Source: CAYOSF01 sp964406605 (GTDB taxonomy: Bacteria > Chloroflexota > Dehalococcoidia > DSTF01 > RBG-16-68-14). From it: DNA of 64,000 bases. The notes beneath the pieces were generated by a model. That model did no database searches, was not told the origin of the DNA, and saw only the letters and a list, made by a program, of their open reading frames with translations. Of the stretch, positions 27,093-36,002 are shown one piece after another; the first letter of the stretch is position 1; the number at the start of each line of letters is the position of its first letter. Where the stretch lies: contig CAYOSF010000002.1 in the NCBI GenBank assembly GCA_964406605.1, positions 278,559 through 342,558 of the forward strand, read 5' to 3'. The position numbers and the translations under genes were made by a program.

Positions 27093-27881
27093 ATGGTCGC
27101 GCAGCCGGAAGAGATCGGACCGCCCTTCAAGGACTACTGCCTGATTCTCCAACTCCATCCGGAGGCGGACGCCGAGATGGTGGACGCGGCATATTGGCAC
27201 CTGGCAAAACGCTACAGCGACGCCAGGCGAACCGACTCGTCGGCCAAGGCGAAGATGGACGATCTAAATGAAGCCTACAGCGTCCTCCGTTCTCCGACTC
27301 GCAGAGACGAATACCTCCGGATTCGAAACGCTGTCCTCGGCGAAGGAACTCTGCCAGCGCCCCCTGAACCCGCGCCGGAGGCGCCGCCGTTAACGGTGAT
27401 GGAGAAGCAGCGACCCAGACCGCCGGAGGAGACCGCGGCTTCCCAGCCTACCGGGGGGCATCATTCCGGTCTTGCGAGATTCAGCGTGCCGCGCTGGCAA
27501 AACGCTCTGGTCGCGGTTCTGATCCTGACCCTGGGCAGTGCAGCACTTGTCGCCGGGGCGCACCCGGCCATGGTGGCCGGGCTTCTTGTCATAGCAGTCT
27601 CACTCGCCACAGTCCCGCTACTACGCAGGCTCCCCTCGCTGCCAGTACCCTCCGGGCTGCCCTCACTGCGCCCTCCAGCTATCCGCATCCGCGGGCCGGC
27701 TCCGAAGCCGCGCACCGACACCACCCTCGATGCCGATGCCATCCGTGAGTCCACGCAGAACAGACGCAGCCGACTCCGCGAGGGCAACTCCGCGGAAGCT
27801 TCGTGGACGACTACTGCGATCGACACCCATTCAGAACCTCGACCGCAACAGGACCACAGCGACGACCCCACAGTAGCCTAG
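27093..27881 (+). CDS. J-domain-like membrane protein without the HPD motif
   Basis: 262 residues. Residues ~12-80 follow the DnaJ pattern: DYCLILQLHPEADAEMVDAA, a long helix with LAKRYSDARR where HPD is expected, then KMDDLNEAYSVLRSPTRRDEY. A Pro-rich linker leads to two hydrophobic helices (~150-190, NALVAVLILTLGSAALVAG and AMVAGLLVIAVSLATVPLL). A basic, disordered tail ends the protein. Without HPD it should not stimulate DnaK ATPase, so it may be a scaffold. Start ATG 27093; GTG 27087 is also possible. It stands alone. Confidence 0.65.
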   Translation: MVAQPEEIGPPFKDYCLILQLHPEADAEMVDAAYWHLAKRYSDARRTDSSAKAKMDDLNEAYSVLRSPTRRDEYLRIRNAVLGEGTLPAPPEPAPEAPPLTVMEKQRPRPPEETAASQPTGGHHSGLARFSVPRWQNALVAVLILTLGSAALVAGAHPAMVAGLLVIAVSLATVPLLRRLPSLPVPSGLPSLRPPAIRIRGPAPKPRTDTTLDADAIRESTQNRRSRLREGNSAEASWTTTAIDTHSEPRPQQDHSDDPTVA

Positions 27882-28019
27882 GCTGAATAACGCGCACGCT
27901 CGGGGCCCGATTACGCCTCTTGGCGCGCCGCGATTACCAGAGTGTTATGATCGCACTATATATGTTATGTGATCTAACGAAGGTCCCATAGCGGGCGCAG
28001 ACCGGCACGGGGCACCGTC

Positions 28020-28259
28020 TCATCCCTGGTCCGGAAACGTCACTAGCGAGGTAGTGCTCTCAACACCTGGAATGGTCCGGATATGCTCGCCGAGGATGGA
28101 GGGAACATCGGCGAGATCCTCAACCTCGAGTTCCGCGACAATGTCATACGGGCCCATGACCTCGTGACACTCGCTGACGCCCTCGATCTTCTGCAGCGCC
28201 GAATACACGGACCTCGTCGTACCTGGGTTCGCCACCACCAGCACATACGCCTTGATCAT
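28020..28259 (-). CDS. Stand-alone AsnC/Lrp ligand-binding (RAM) domain protein
   Basis: 79 residues with no DNA-binding domain. The sequence MIKAYVLVVANPGTTRSVY, then GVSECHEVMGPYDIVAELEV, and a C-terminal IPGVESTTSLVTF, match the alpha/beta effector domain of Lrp/AsnC regulators. Such single-domain proteins form oligomers and bind amino acids. ATG 28259 behind GGGAGG. It converges on the J-like gene. The partner is unknown. Confidence 0.88.
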   Translation of the reverse strand: MIKAYVLVVANPGTTRSVYSALQKIEGVSECHEVMGPYDIVAELEVEDLADVPSILGEHIRTIPGVESTTSLVTFPDQG

Positions 28260-28335
28260 GAATCGACCTCCCTGCTGTCGCGCCGTATGCTTTCGACCGT
28301 CGGCAAAGACGCGCTTGGACTATCGTATTGCTACA

Positions 28336-28364
28336 CTACTACACTCCCTCGGAGGCTGGGTCAA
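28336..28364 (-). promoter_or_regulatory. Possible promoter for the AsnC-domain gene
   Basis: Minus strand: TTGACC (28359-28364), 17-base spacer, TAGTAG (28336-28341), about 77 bases before the ATG. The -35 is good, the -10 weak. Confidence 0.3.
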
Positions 28365-28552
28365 TCGAAGTGAGAAGCCAAGGGATCGGTGTGTATTCTT
28401 ATGTCTAGTTATGGCCCCGGCGCCATAATCCTCGTCTACGGCCGGCACGGATCGCCAATCGGGAAGGCATCGCCTCCTCGCTCGCCCCTGCGGCGAATGA
28501 AGGCACATTCACTTGCCCTCTGTGTCTCACATGTCCTGACACACCACGCCAA

Positions 28553-28581
28553 TTGACCCTCACTTGCCCGTTTCGTAAGAT
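28553..28581 (+). promoter_or_regulatory. Promoter for the acyl-CoA synthetase operon
   Basis: TTGACC (28553-28558), 17-base spacer, TAAGAT (28576-28581). A hairpin with arms ACCCCC and GGGGGT follows at about 28588-28603, in the leader immediately after the expected start, and the first ATG is at 28642. Confidence 0.55.
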
Positions 28582-28641
28582 ACGGACACCCCCGTGCGGG
28601 GGTCCGAGTGGCACCATGCACACGCAGGAAACGGAGTAGCT

Positions 28642-29337
28642 ATGACAATTCGTGGCATCATTAACAAAGCGCGCAAAGAAGGCCGTACGATCCTCTCCGA
28701 GGTTGAGGCAAAGCAGGTGCTGGCCAAGGCCCGCATCCCGGTCGTCGAAGCGCGGCTCGCCACCACAAGACAGGAAGCTGTGTCTGTGGCAAAAGAACTG
28801 GGCTACCCAGTGGTACTGAAGGTTGTCTCGCCACAGATAACGCACAAGACCGATGTCGGCGGCGTCAAGCTGGATCTCGGTACCGCCAAGGAGGTACGGG
28901 CTGCCTTTGACGAGATCATGAAGGCCGCCCGCCGTGCCGAACCCAAAGCAACCATCGATGGCGTTTCCGTCCAACGCATGGCGGAACCCGGCATTGAGGT
29001 GATCGTGGGCATGACCACAGATGCCCAATTCGGCCCAGTCCTCATGTTCGGCCTCGGGGGCGTCTTGGTCGAAGTGCTGAAAGATGTCGCCTTTCGAGTG
29101 GTGCCCATCACTGCCCGAGATGCCCGTCAGATGCTGCGTGACATTCAGGCCTTCCCCCTTCTCCAGGGATATCGCGGCCAGGAGCCGGCGGATCTCAAGG
29201 CGCTTGAGGGGATGCTGCTCAAGCTGTCCAAGTTCATCGAACGGCAGCCGGACATCGCCGAGCTGGATCTGAACCCTGTGTTCGCTTATCCGAAGGGCGC
29301 CGTGGCCGTGGACGCCCGTGTTGTTCTAAAGACCTAG
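28642..29337 (+). CDS. Acyl-CoA synthetase (ADP-forming) beta subunit, ATP-grasp
   Basis: 231 residues. ATP-grasp fold of the ADP-forming acetyl-CoA synthetase (ACD) beta chain: ILSEVEAKQVLAKARIPVVE, GYPVVLKVVSPQITHKTDVGG, then MFGLGGVLVEVLKDVAFR and AELDLNPVFAYP. It would convert acyl-CoA + ADP + Pi to acid + ATP + CoA, or the reverse. ATG 28642 follows GGAAACGGAG. The alpha subunit follows 72 bases later, so together they rebuild a complete enzyme on two chains. Confidence 0.88.
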   Translation: MTIRGIINKARKEGRTILSEVEAKQVLAKARIPVVEARLATTRQEAVSVAKELGYPVVLKVVSPQITHKTDVGGVKLDLGTAKEVRAAFDEIMKAARRAEPKATIDGVSVQRMAEPGIEVIVGMTTDAQFGPVLMFGLGGVLVEVLKDVAFRVVPITARDARQMLRDIQAFPLLQGYRGQEPADLKALEGMLLKLSKFIERQPDIAELDLNPVFAYPKGAVAVDARVVLKT

Positions 29338-29409
29338 CAGGAGCTGAAGCGCCGGGGCTCGCTCGCACGATCGGACGTCCGCCGCACGTCACCTTCCGCA
29401 AGCACCCCG

Positions 29410-30861
29410 TTGCGTAGAAAGCAGATCGTGCCCGATCCTCGCTCAAACCTGCCGCGGACGCTCCAACCGCGCACTGTCGCCGTCATCGGCGACAAGCGGG
29501 CAAACGGCTATCTGTGGCTGCGGAACATGAGCACGTTCAAGGGTAAGGTCTACTCCGTTCAGATCGACCCGGAGGAGATTCCCGGCATTGAGCAGATGGG
29601 GGTTGCCAACTACCTTTCTCTGGCCGACGTGCCGGAGCCGATCGACTACGCCGTATGCGCCGTGCCCCGAGCGGTCGCCCCGCGCATCATCTCCGACTGC
29701 GCCGCGAACCGCGTCGGCGGGGTCTCGTTGTTCACCTCCGGCTTCGCGGAGACGGGCGAACCCGAAGCCATTCGGCTGCAGTCGGAGATTGGGCGGATTG
29801 CGCGGGAAGCCGGCTTGGCGCTAATTGGACCGAACTGTATGGGCGTCTACAACGCCAAGCTGGGCGTGCGCCAGTCCGCCGAGCAACCGACGGGCGAGCC
29901 GGGTCCTGTGGGTTTCATCTCCCAGTCCGGCACTCATGCCATCAATTTCAGCCTCACCGGCGCGGCCAACGGCGTCAGGATCAGCACGTCGATAAGCATG
30001 GGCAACGCCGAGGTGCTCGATGTGCCTGATTACGTCGACTACCTCGTCGGCGATCCTGACACACGCGTGATCGCCATGTACGTCGAGGGGGTGAAGGACG
30101 GCCGGCGCCTGCTCGAGTCCTTGCGCCGAGCCTGTAGGACGAAGCCCGTGGTCATCTGGAAAGGCGGCGTAACCGAAGCGGGTGCCCGGGCCACGGCCTC
30201 CCACACCGCCTCCCTAGCGACATCTAGCACCGTCTGGGACGCCGTGGTGCGCCAGGCTGGAGCACTCGCGACCGACAGTGTGGACGACACCGTCGACACG
30301 CTGAAGGCGCTGCTGCACTGCAAGCCCGGCACCGGCCGTGGCATGGGGCTGATGGCCATGACGGGCGGTCAGTCGGTAGTGATAACGGACGCATTCGTCC
30401 GGGGGGGGCTTGAGGTGCCGCTCCTGACTCAGGCCAGCTACAAGAAACTCGCGGGGTTCTTCAACATCATTGGAGGAAGCTATCGCAACCCACTCGATAT
30501 GGGAGGCACCATCGGCTTCGGCGGCCAGCGCGAGCATCTTGAGCGACTATTCGAGATCCTCGACAGCGATGCCCATGTCGATGCCATCGCCATGGAGCTC
30601 GCATCGGGATTCATGGCCCGGCGCTGGCAGGCGGATCCGTCGAGCTTGGACGAGCTTCTCGACATGCTCGTCGCACACCAGGAGCGTTCCGCCAAGCCTT
30701 TCGTCACTATCCTGCACCCCGGACATGTGGAAGAGGTGACGGCGCAGGCGCGCTCGCGAGTCGTCGAGCGAGGGCTGCCCGTCTTCCCCTCGTTCGAGCG
30801 TGCGGCGCGAGCGCTCAACCACGCCATCGAGTACTGGCGTTCTCGCCAGGAGCTGGCGTAG
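29410..30861 (+). CDS. Acyl-CoA synthetase (ADP-forming) alpha subunit
   Basis: 483 residues. N-terminal CoA-binding Rossmann domain (RTVAVIGDKRANGYLWLRN), then two succinyl-CoA-ligase-like flavodoxin domains (GPNCMGVYN; GFISQSGTHAINFSL). The loop ATASHTASLATSS carries the His expected to be phosphorylated. It pairs with the upstream ATP-grasp chain. The start is uncertain: TTG 29410 is the longest, GTG 29428 is also plausible. The substrate (acetate, or branched or aryl acids) cannot be read from the sequence. Confidence 0.88.
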   Translation: MRRKQIVPDPRSNLPRTLQPRTVAVIGDKRANGYLWLRNMSTFKGKVYSVQIDPEEIPGIEQMGVANYLSLADVPEPIDYAVCAVPRAVAPRIISDCAANRVGGVSLFTSGFAETGEPEAIRLQSEIGRIAREAGLALIGPNCMGVYNAKLGVRQSAEQPTGEPGPVGFISQSGTHAINFSLTGAANGVRISTSISMGNAEVLDVPDYVDYLVGDPDTRVIAMYVEGVKDGRRLLESLRRACRTKPVVIWKGGVTEAGARATASHTASLATSSTVWDAVVRQAGALATDSVDDTVDTLKALLHCKPGTGRGMGLMAMTGGQSVVITDAFVRGGLEVPLLTQASYKKLAGFFNIIGGSYRNPLDMGGTIGFGGQREHLERLFEILDSDAHVDAIAMELASGFMARRWQADPSSLDELLDMLVAHQERSAKPFVTILHPGHVEEVTAQARSRVVERGLPVFPSFERAARALNHAIEYWRSRQELA

Positions 30862-30895
30862 GCAGCGCACACTGCGGGGCAGCCCGAACGTACCC

Positions 30896-31684
30896 ATGAC
30901 CTCGGAGCCGTCGCTCTTCGCGGGCACAGCGCGGTACTACGCCCGCTACAAGGTTCCGTACCCGGAAGAGCTCTTCCGCGATATCGCCGACGAGTTCTCC
31001 CTCGACGGCAAGGGACGGCTGCTCGACCTCGGCTGCGGTCCGGGGACGGTCGCGTTGCGACTCCACGACCTGTTCGAAGAAGTCGTGGGCATCGATCCCG
31101 ACCCCGCCATGATCGAGGAGGCCGACCGCCGGTGCGACGCCATCGGCGCGACCAACGTGCACTGGGTCTGCATGCCGGCCGAAGGAATCTCTGGCAAACT
31201 GGCCCCTGTTCGACTCGTCACGTTGGGATCATCGCTCCACTGGATGAACCAAGAACTCGTGCTTCGAACGAGCCACGCGCTTCTGTCGGACGACGGCGGA
31301 ATCGCGATCTTCGGGATGCCCGGTATGTGGGACGGGCCGGAGCCGTGGCAGCAGGAAGCCACGAGAATCGTGAAACGATGGCTGGGAGACCAGAGACGGG
31401 CGGGACGTGGCACGTTCACAAGTCCCGAGGAGAGATGGGGGCAGGTTCTGGAGAGGTCGCCATTCGTTCGTGTCAAGCAGAGGGAGTATCGCTTCGATCA
31501 CGTGTGGACTGTGGACACCATCATCGGCTTCCTGTATTCGACTTCCTTTGCGGCCAGGCCGCTCTTTGGCGATTCATGCGACGCATTCGAAGAGGATCTC
31601 CGCAGCGCCCTGCAACAGCTCAGCCCCAAGGGCATCTTTCACGAGAAGGTTCTTGCTGAATCGCTCCTCGCCTGGAAGCACTAG
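30896..31684 (+). CDS. Class I SAM-dependent methyltransferase
   Basis: 262 residues. Motif I LLDLGCGPGTVALRL (~40), acidic post-I VVGIDPDPAMIEEA, and a LVTLGSSLHWMN segment typical of Methyltransf_11 / trans-aconitate-methyltransferase relatives. ATG 30896 lies 34 bases after the synthetase alpha gene, so the three may be one operon. The substrate is unknown. Confidence 0.8.
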   Translation: MTSEPSLFAGTARYYARYKVPYPEELFRDIADEFSLDGKGRLLDLGCGPGTVALRLHDLFEEVVGIDPDPAMIEEADRRCDAIGATNVHWVCMPAEGISGKLAPVRLVTLGSSLHWMNQELVLRTSHALLSDDGGIAIFGMPGMWDGPEPWQQEATRIVKRWLGDQRRAGRGTFTSPEERWGQVLERSPFVRVKQREYRFDHVWTVDTIIGFLYSTSFAARPLFGDSCDAFEEDLRSALQQLSPKGIFHEKVLAESLLAWKH

Positions 31685-31837
31685 AACACCACGATCGCGA
31701 AAAGGCCGCGCCTGGTCAGGGGCACCCAAGAACAACGCAGACGCCTCAACAAGGTCGAGACGTCTGCGCGATCATCCTCGACTATGATAGGGCCGCCCCT
31801 GTGGTTCCTGGCCCTATGCTACAACGCGATGGCGCTG

Positions 31838-32104
31838 CTAGGCGGGCTCCGGTACCCTCTGCAGGTGGAGGGCGCTCCGGGGGAGCATCCCCTCAAGGAT
31901 CCGCTCCAGCGCCATGGTATGGGCACAAGCACCCCATCCGGCGAAGAAGTCGCAGCTACAGCGCCACGTATCCCCGTCCAGCGAGACTTCGTGCCGATCG
32001 TTCTCTCCATCGAACTCGACGCGCAAGCCGCTGAAATGGATGCGGCTTCGCTCCTGGGCGTAGCGCTTTGCCTTCTCGATCTTCCCGATGAGGCCTGAAT
32101 TCAT
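31838..32104 (-). CDS. Small SWIM zinc-finger protein
   Basis: 88 residues. The SWIM zinc site is complete: TWRCSCDFFAGWGACAHTMA (CxC...CxH) near 50-68, preceded by a small beta sheet (RIHFSGLRVEFDG). SWIM domains bind nucleic acid or protein; this protein is little more than the domain. ATG 32104 has AAAGGGG eight bases upstream. It lies downstream of the thpR terminator and so probably has its own promoter. Confidence 0.8.
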   Translation of the reverse strand: MNSGLIGKIEKAKRYAQERSRIHFSGLRVEFDGENDRHEVSLDGDTWRCSCDFFAGWGACAHTMALERILEGMLPRSALHLQRVPEPA

Positions 32105-32137
32105 CTGACACCCCTTTCCCTTCGGACGCAGCAAAAC

Positions 32138-32160
32138 GGCACCGGACAAACGCCGGTGCC
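32138..32160 (-). terminator. Rho-independent terminator after thpR
   Basis: Perfect 8-bp stem (GGCACCGG 32138-32145, CCGGTGCC 32153-32160), seven-base loop. On the minus strand it is followed by GTTTTGC. It lies 100 bases downstream of the thpR stop and just upstream of the SWIM gene. Confidence 0.65.
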
Positions 32161-32260
32161 GGACGCTCACTCAAGAACGAGAAGGTGGGCCATAATCGAT
32201 CCCCTTCTAGCCGGTATTCTACGACGAGCCACCCCAGGCCGTCAAGCCGCACATCCCCTT

Positions 32261-32854
32261 CTACTCATCCAGCGAGGGGAAAGTGGCTAGGCGATGGTAG
32301 ACGCTCCCACCCGGGCCCAGGACGCTCTGCATCAGGCTTACTTCCGTTAAGATCATCGACGGCAGGAGTGGCGACCTGTACCGTTCGATGAGACCCGCGA
32401 GCCGCCGACGTTCCGGCGGGGGAACCCGGTCCTGCACCCGCGCGAGGGTCAGGTGAGGAGCGAATGGACGGCGCTCGCGAGGAAATCGGAGCGGCCGAAG
32501 CGCCCTATCGACGCGGCGTGCCAGTGACGCTAAAGGCTCGGTGTCGCCCTCCAGCCCCACCCAGACTACCCGCAGCCGGGCACCACCGAAACCACCGAGC
32601 GTGGACGGCCGCACCCTCAACTCGAAGGGCTCTATCGCTGCCGCGAGCGCCTCCTTGATCCTATCCAGTCGCGATTCCTCGACGCCGCCCAGGAACTTGA
32701 GGGTGAGGTGGATGCCGGCCGGCCGTACCCAGCGCAGCCCGTCCGCGCCCAGGCGACGCAGGTCCTCCTGGATGCGCCCCAGGGCGCTTCGCACTTCGTC
32801 CGTGAGCTCGCAGGCGACGAACAGCCGGATCTGCCCTGGACGTTCGTCAGCCAT
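32261..32854 (-). CDS. thpR: RNA 2',3'-cyclic phosphodiesterase
   Basis: 197 residues, 2H phosphoesterase (LigT family). Both catalytic HxT motifs are present: GIHLTLKFLGG (~48) and HLTLARV (~134). It opens 2',3'-cyclic phosphates on RNA ends and may ligate 2'-5'. Its ATG overlaps the end of the upstream amidohydrolase gene by 8 bases. Confidence 0.92.
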   Translation of the reverse strand: MADERPGQIRLFVACELTDEVRSALGRIQEDLRRLGADGLRWVRPAGIHLTLKFLGGVEESRLDRIKEALAAAIEPFELRVRPSTLGGFGGARLRVVWVGLEGDTEPLASLARRVDRALRPLRFPRERRPFAPHLTLARVQDRVPPPERRRLAGLIERYRSPLLPSMILTEVSLMQSVLGPGGSVYHRLATFPSLDE

Positions 32855-33692
32855 CGGACAGCCTCAGCAGGCGACGAGCATTCTCGCCCTCGATCAACCG
32901 GAGCGCCCGCTCATCGAGGGGCGCGTCGCGCAGCCTGCGCAGAGCATGCTCCTGGGAGACGAGAGGGAAGTCGCTGCCGAACAGGATGCGCTCGGGTCCC
33001 ACAAGCTCCACGGCGCGGGCGTAGATCCCCGGCTCGTAGAGAAGGTCAGTGGCAGCCGTGTCGAAGTAGGTTCGCGCGAGCGATTCCCGCACCTCGGGCA
33101 TGAGCGCGTAGAAAGGCAGCCCTCCACCCCAGTGAGCCGCGATGACCGTGGCGGAGGGGAAGTCAGCTATGAAGCGCGCGATCTGTTCCAGCGGCAAGCC
33201 GGCCTTGCCGGGGTAGGCGTGTCCGGCGGGCTCGGTGACGTGGAAGAGGAGCGCCAGACCGTGGGTATCGGCGGCCCAGGCCAGGATGCCTGCCTCCCTG
33301 CTGTCGGTGAGTGAGTAGCCCTGGTTCTCGGGCCGGAGCTCGCCCAGGCCCAGGGCGCCTGCGGCAGCGCAGCGTTCTATCTCCTCGCGGGCATCGTCCT
33401 CGGAGGGCTGGACGGTGCAGAACGGAATGAGCCGGCCGCCGGACCCAGCCGCCGCCTCGAGGAGATAGTCGTTGTGGCAGCGACAGAGTTCAGCTTCGCG
33501 CCAGGCGAAACCGCAGGCGACGCTCAGGTCGACTCCGGCCTCGTCCATGGAAGCCAGCAGCTCGTCGGCGGTGACGATAGAGGCCTTCGGACCGACGTAG
33601 AGCTCGCGGAAGGTAGCGTCCCGGGCCAGGTACTCGTCGCGCTGGTCGCGGACGTCCGGCGGGAAGACGTGGGTGTGGGAATCGACGATCAC
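32847..33692 (-). CDS. Amidohydrolase family 2 TIM-barrel hydrolase
   Basis: 281 residues from GTG 33692 (an ATG at 33737 would add 15). DSHTHVFPP at the N-terminus gives the HxH metal pair; LLFHVTEPAG and VIAAHWGGGLPF supply further His, and ILFGSDFPL the catalytic Asp. Related to ACMSD-like decarboxylases and lactone hydrolases; the substrate is unknown. Coupled by overlap to thpR, a combination I cannot explain functionally. Confidence 0.85.
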   Translation of the reverse strand: MIVDSHTHVFPPDVRDQRDEYLARDATFRELYVGPKASIVTADELLASMDEAGVDLSVACGFAWREAELCRCHNDYLLEAAAGSGGRLIPFCTVQPSEDDAREEIERCAAAGALGLGELRPENQGYSLTDSREAGILAWAADTHGLALLFHVTEPAGHAYPGKAGLPLEQIARFIADFPSATVIAAHWGGGLPFYALMPEVRESLARTYFDTAATDLLYEPGIYARAVELVGPERILFGSDFPLVSQEHALRRLRDAPLDERALRLIEGENARRLLRLSDG

Positions 33693-33991
33693 GGGACTAT
33701 GGTAGCGCAACGGCGCGCAGATGCCTGTTGATTGCATTTGGAAATGAGACGTGTCTCGAATCTAGGAATGCGCGTTTCGTTTGATTGACCGTCGTCGGGG
33801 CACCGGCCGGGAGCGCGTCGGACGGAATTGATGTCGTTCATGCCTCGTCGAGCGTAGCACGCGCCGGACGGAGGTCTAAGGGGTAGGTGGCGCGGAGGCG
33901 CGCACGGGGCAGTCCGAAGCCTAACCCGTGGAGGTTGTGGGCATCGAGCTGGGCTGCGGGCTGGGGCATCTGCGGGTAGACTGTTGCCGAG

Positions 33992-34975
33992 ATGGCGCCG
34001 AGCATCACCGCGTTTGTAGACCAGCATGTCGAGGCGGCGGCGGAGTTGCTGGCCGCCCGACATCAGACCCATCGCGTGAGGGAGGCGAGCCCCTCGCCAG
34101 GCATCGAGGACCCGGAGGCGGCAGCGGTTGCGCTGCGGGGCGTCCTGAGACAAGGGCATACGGAAGGATTCGTGGCGTACGAAAGAGATCGCCTAATCGG
34201 GTACCTGCTCGGGACGCTGCACGAGGCGGCACCCGGAGCACCCGCGCGTGTCACTGTGCCGTACGAGGGGGCAGCGGCAAGCCAGGACTCCGGCAGGGAG
34301 ACGTATCGTGAGCTGTACGCCGCAGCAGCGGCGCGGTGGGTCGCTCAGCAGTGTTATGTCCACTTCGTCACGGTTCTCGCGGTCGACACAACCGCCGTGG
34401 ACGCATGGTTCTCGCTCGGCTTCGGCCAGCACACGATTACAGGCGTGCGCGATACGGAACCGGTGCCCGGCCGAGAACCGGCAGGCGTCGAGATCCGTCC
34501 AGGCGAGCCGCCGGACGTCGACGCGATCGTCCGAATGGAGGACGGTCTGCGGACCTACCAGGCGGGCTCGCCCGTCTTCCTCCCGCACGCCGCGGAAAGG
34601 CGCGCGGCGATGCCCCAGCTCCACAGGCGGCTGCTGAGGGAAGCAAGGAACGCGTACTGGATCGCGTGTCGGAACGGAGATCCAGTAAGCTATCAGCTTT
34701 TCGCGCCGGTGCCTGAGGGCTTCCCTCATTTGCCAGATGAATGCGTGTACATCGAGCACGCGTATACGGAAGAGGACGAGAGGAACGCCGGCGTCGGGAC
34801 AGCGCTGCTGCGACGGGGGATGGCCTGGGCACGAGAGGCCGGCTACCGGCAGTGCGCGACAGACTGGATGTCGGCGAACCTCCCGGCGTCACGCTTCTGG
34901 CCTCGCCACGCGTTCCGGGCGACGAGCTACGGACTGTGCCGCAGGGTGGACGAGGGGTTCACAGGGCCAGAGTAG
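33992..34975 (+). CDS. Tandem GNAT-domain acetyltransferase
   Basis: 327 residues, two GNAT halves. The N-terminal half (~1-150) has FVAYERDRLIGYLLG and HFVTVLAVDTTAVDAWFSLGF. The C-terminal half (~165-320) has AYTEEDERNAGVGTALLRRG, the acetyl-CoA loop, and ATDWMSANLPASRFW. Only the C-terminal half keeps a clear acetyl-CoA loop (RNAGVG). ATG 33992. A palindromic repeat begins eight bases after the stop. Confidence 0.82.
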   Translation: MAPSITAFVDQHVEAAAELLAARHQTHRVREASPSPGIEDPEAAAVALRGVLRQGHTEGFVAYERDRLIGYLLGTLHEAAPGAPARVTVPYEGAAASQDSGRETYRELYAAAAARWVAQQCYVHFVTVLAVDTTAVDAWFSLGFGQHTITGVRDTEPVPGREPAGVEIRPGEPPDVDAIVRMEDGLRTYQAGSPVFLPHAAERRAAMPQLHRRLLREARNAYWIACRNGDPVSYQLFAPVPEGFPHLPDECVYIEHAYTEEDERNAGVGTALLRRGMAWAREAGYRQCATDWMSANLPASRFWPRHAFRATSYGLCRRVDEGFTGPE

Positions 34976-34982
34976 CGGCGGC

Positions 34983-35008
34983 GCGGGTCAGGCTGAAGCC
35001 CGACCCGC
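34983..35008. repeat. TGAA-loop palindromic repeat, copy 1
   Basis: Arms GCGGGTC (34983-34989) and GACCCGC (35002-35008), then A/C mismatch and an inner GGC-GCC stem around TGAA. It lies between the double-GNAT gene and an enoyl-CoA hydratase gene. Related copies lie at 37209, 44236, 50102 and 55531. Confidence 0.6.
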
Positions 35009-35105
35009 AAAGACCTGACCGGTGGAACTTGCGGCGGCTGGACGCGGTGTGACACGGCTGGTACCTTTGCCGCGTACCACGAATGCAAGGCAGGAGGGAA
35101 GCGCC

Positions 35106-35867
35106 ATGGCATACGTCGAATACGAGAAGAAGGACCACGTCGCCTACATCACGCTGAACCGTCCCGAACGTCTCAACGCGATCGGCTCGGAGTTGGGCCG
35201 CGAGTTGCAGGAGGCAGAGGCGAAGTTCGCTTGGGACGAGGACGCGTGGGTAGCCGTCTACACCGGGGCGGGCGAGAGGGCGTTTTCCGCCGGGCGAGAC
35301 CTGAAGGAAGCGGCCGAAGGAGGCGGCACGAGCCGGACTCCACGCCCCTTCCGAGCCGCGCGGTCCGCCGAGATCACGAAGCCGACCATCGCAGCCATCA
35401 ACGGTGTCGCCTACGGCGGCGGCTTCGAGCTGGCGCAGCGCTGCGACGTGCGCATCTGCTCAGAGAACGCCACGTTCGCCATGGCCGAGGTCACGGTCGG
35501 CCTGACACCGGTCACCGGCCTGTTCACGCTGCCGAGGCTGATCGGGCAAAGCAACGCCATGTGGCTGCTTCTCAGCGGGGAGGCGATCGACGCCCAGGAG
35601 GCGTACCGGATCGGCCTGGTAACGCGCGTCGTCCCGCTGCCGGAGCTGCTCCCCACGGCCACAAGCATGGCCGAGACCATCTGCGGCAACAGCCCGCTGG
35701 CGGTGAGGGCGATCAAGCAGTTGGCGAAGACCGGGGCGGAGGTGCCCATGGACTACGCCATGCGTCTGGGGTCAGGCCTCATGAGCTCGGTGTGGGGCTC
35801 CGAGGACGCGAAGGAAGGAGCGGCCGCATTCGCCGAGAAGCGGAAGCCGGTCTGGAAGATGCGGTAG
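35106..35867 (+). CDS. Enoyl-CoA hydratase/isomerase family protein (A)
   Basis: 253 residues, crotonase fold. ITLNRPERLNAIGSELG, oxyanion-hole segments AFSAGRDLKEA (~60) and AAINGVAYGGGFELAQRCD (~100), and MAEVTVGLTPVTGLFTLPRL (~130), where catalytic Glu would lie. ATG 35106 has AGGAGG nine bases upstream. Substrate not determined. It starts a catabolic run with the enolase-type and sulfatase genes. Confidence 0.9.
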   Translation: MAYVEYEKKDHVAYITLNRPERLNAIGSELGRELQEAEAKFAWDEDAWVAVYTGAGERAFSAGRDLKEAAEGGGTSRTPRPFRAARSAEITKPTIAAINGVAYGGGFELAQRCDVRICSENATFAMAEVTVGLTPVTGLFTLPRLIGQSNAMWLLLSGEAIDAQEAYRIGLVTRVVPLPELLPTATSMAETICGNSPLAVRAIKQLAKTGAEVPMDYAMRLGSGLMSSVWGSEDAKEGAAAFAEKRKPVWKMR

Positions 35868-36002
35868 GCGGGGGTGGGGCGATCACGAGTGGCTGGACGG
35901 GCTGTGGGGACCAGAATGGAGGACCCAGAACCCGGAGAAGCCAGAACCTAGAACCTAGGCCTGCCGGCCCACGGGCCGCAACCAGCACTCGGAGGGCACG
36001 CG

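Larger units (their letters stand above)
28260..28641. other. Divergent intergenic region with promoters for both neighbours
   Basis: 382 bases between the AsnC-type gene (minus) and the acyl-CoA synthetase operon (plus). It contains a weak minus-strand promoter near 28336-28364, a good plus-strand promoter at 28553-28581 and a leader hairpin near 28587-28604. Open frames crossing it are antisense or continue into the synthetase gene. No RNA gene seen. Confidence 0.5.

Noticed and set aside
28405..29028. A 207-codon minus-strand open frame crossing the acyl-CoA synthetase promoter
   Set aside because: Overlaps the ATP-grasp gene antisense and has no family resemblance.
31784..32098. A plus-strand open frame beside the SWIM protein
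   Set aside because: It is the complement of the SWIM gene, whose zinc motif is complete on the minus strand.
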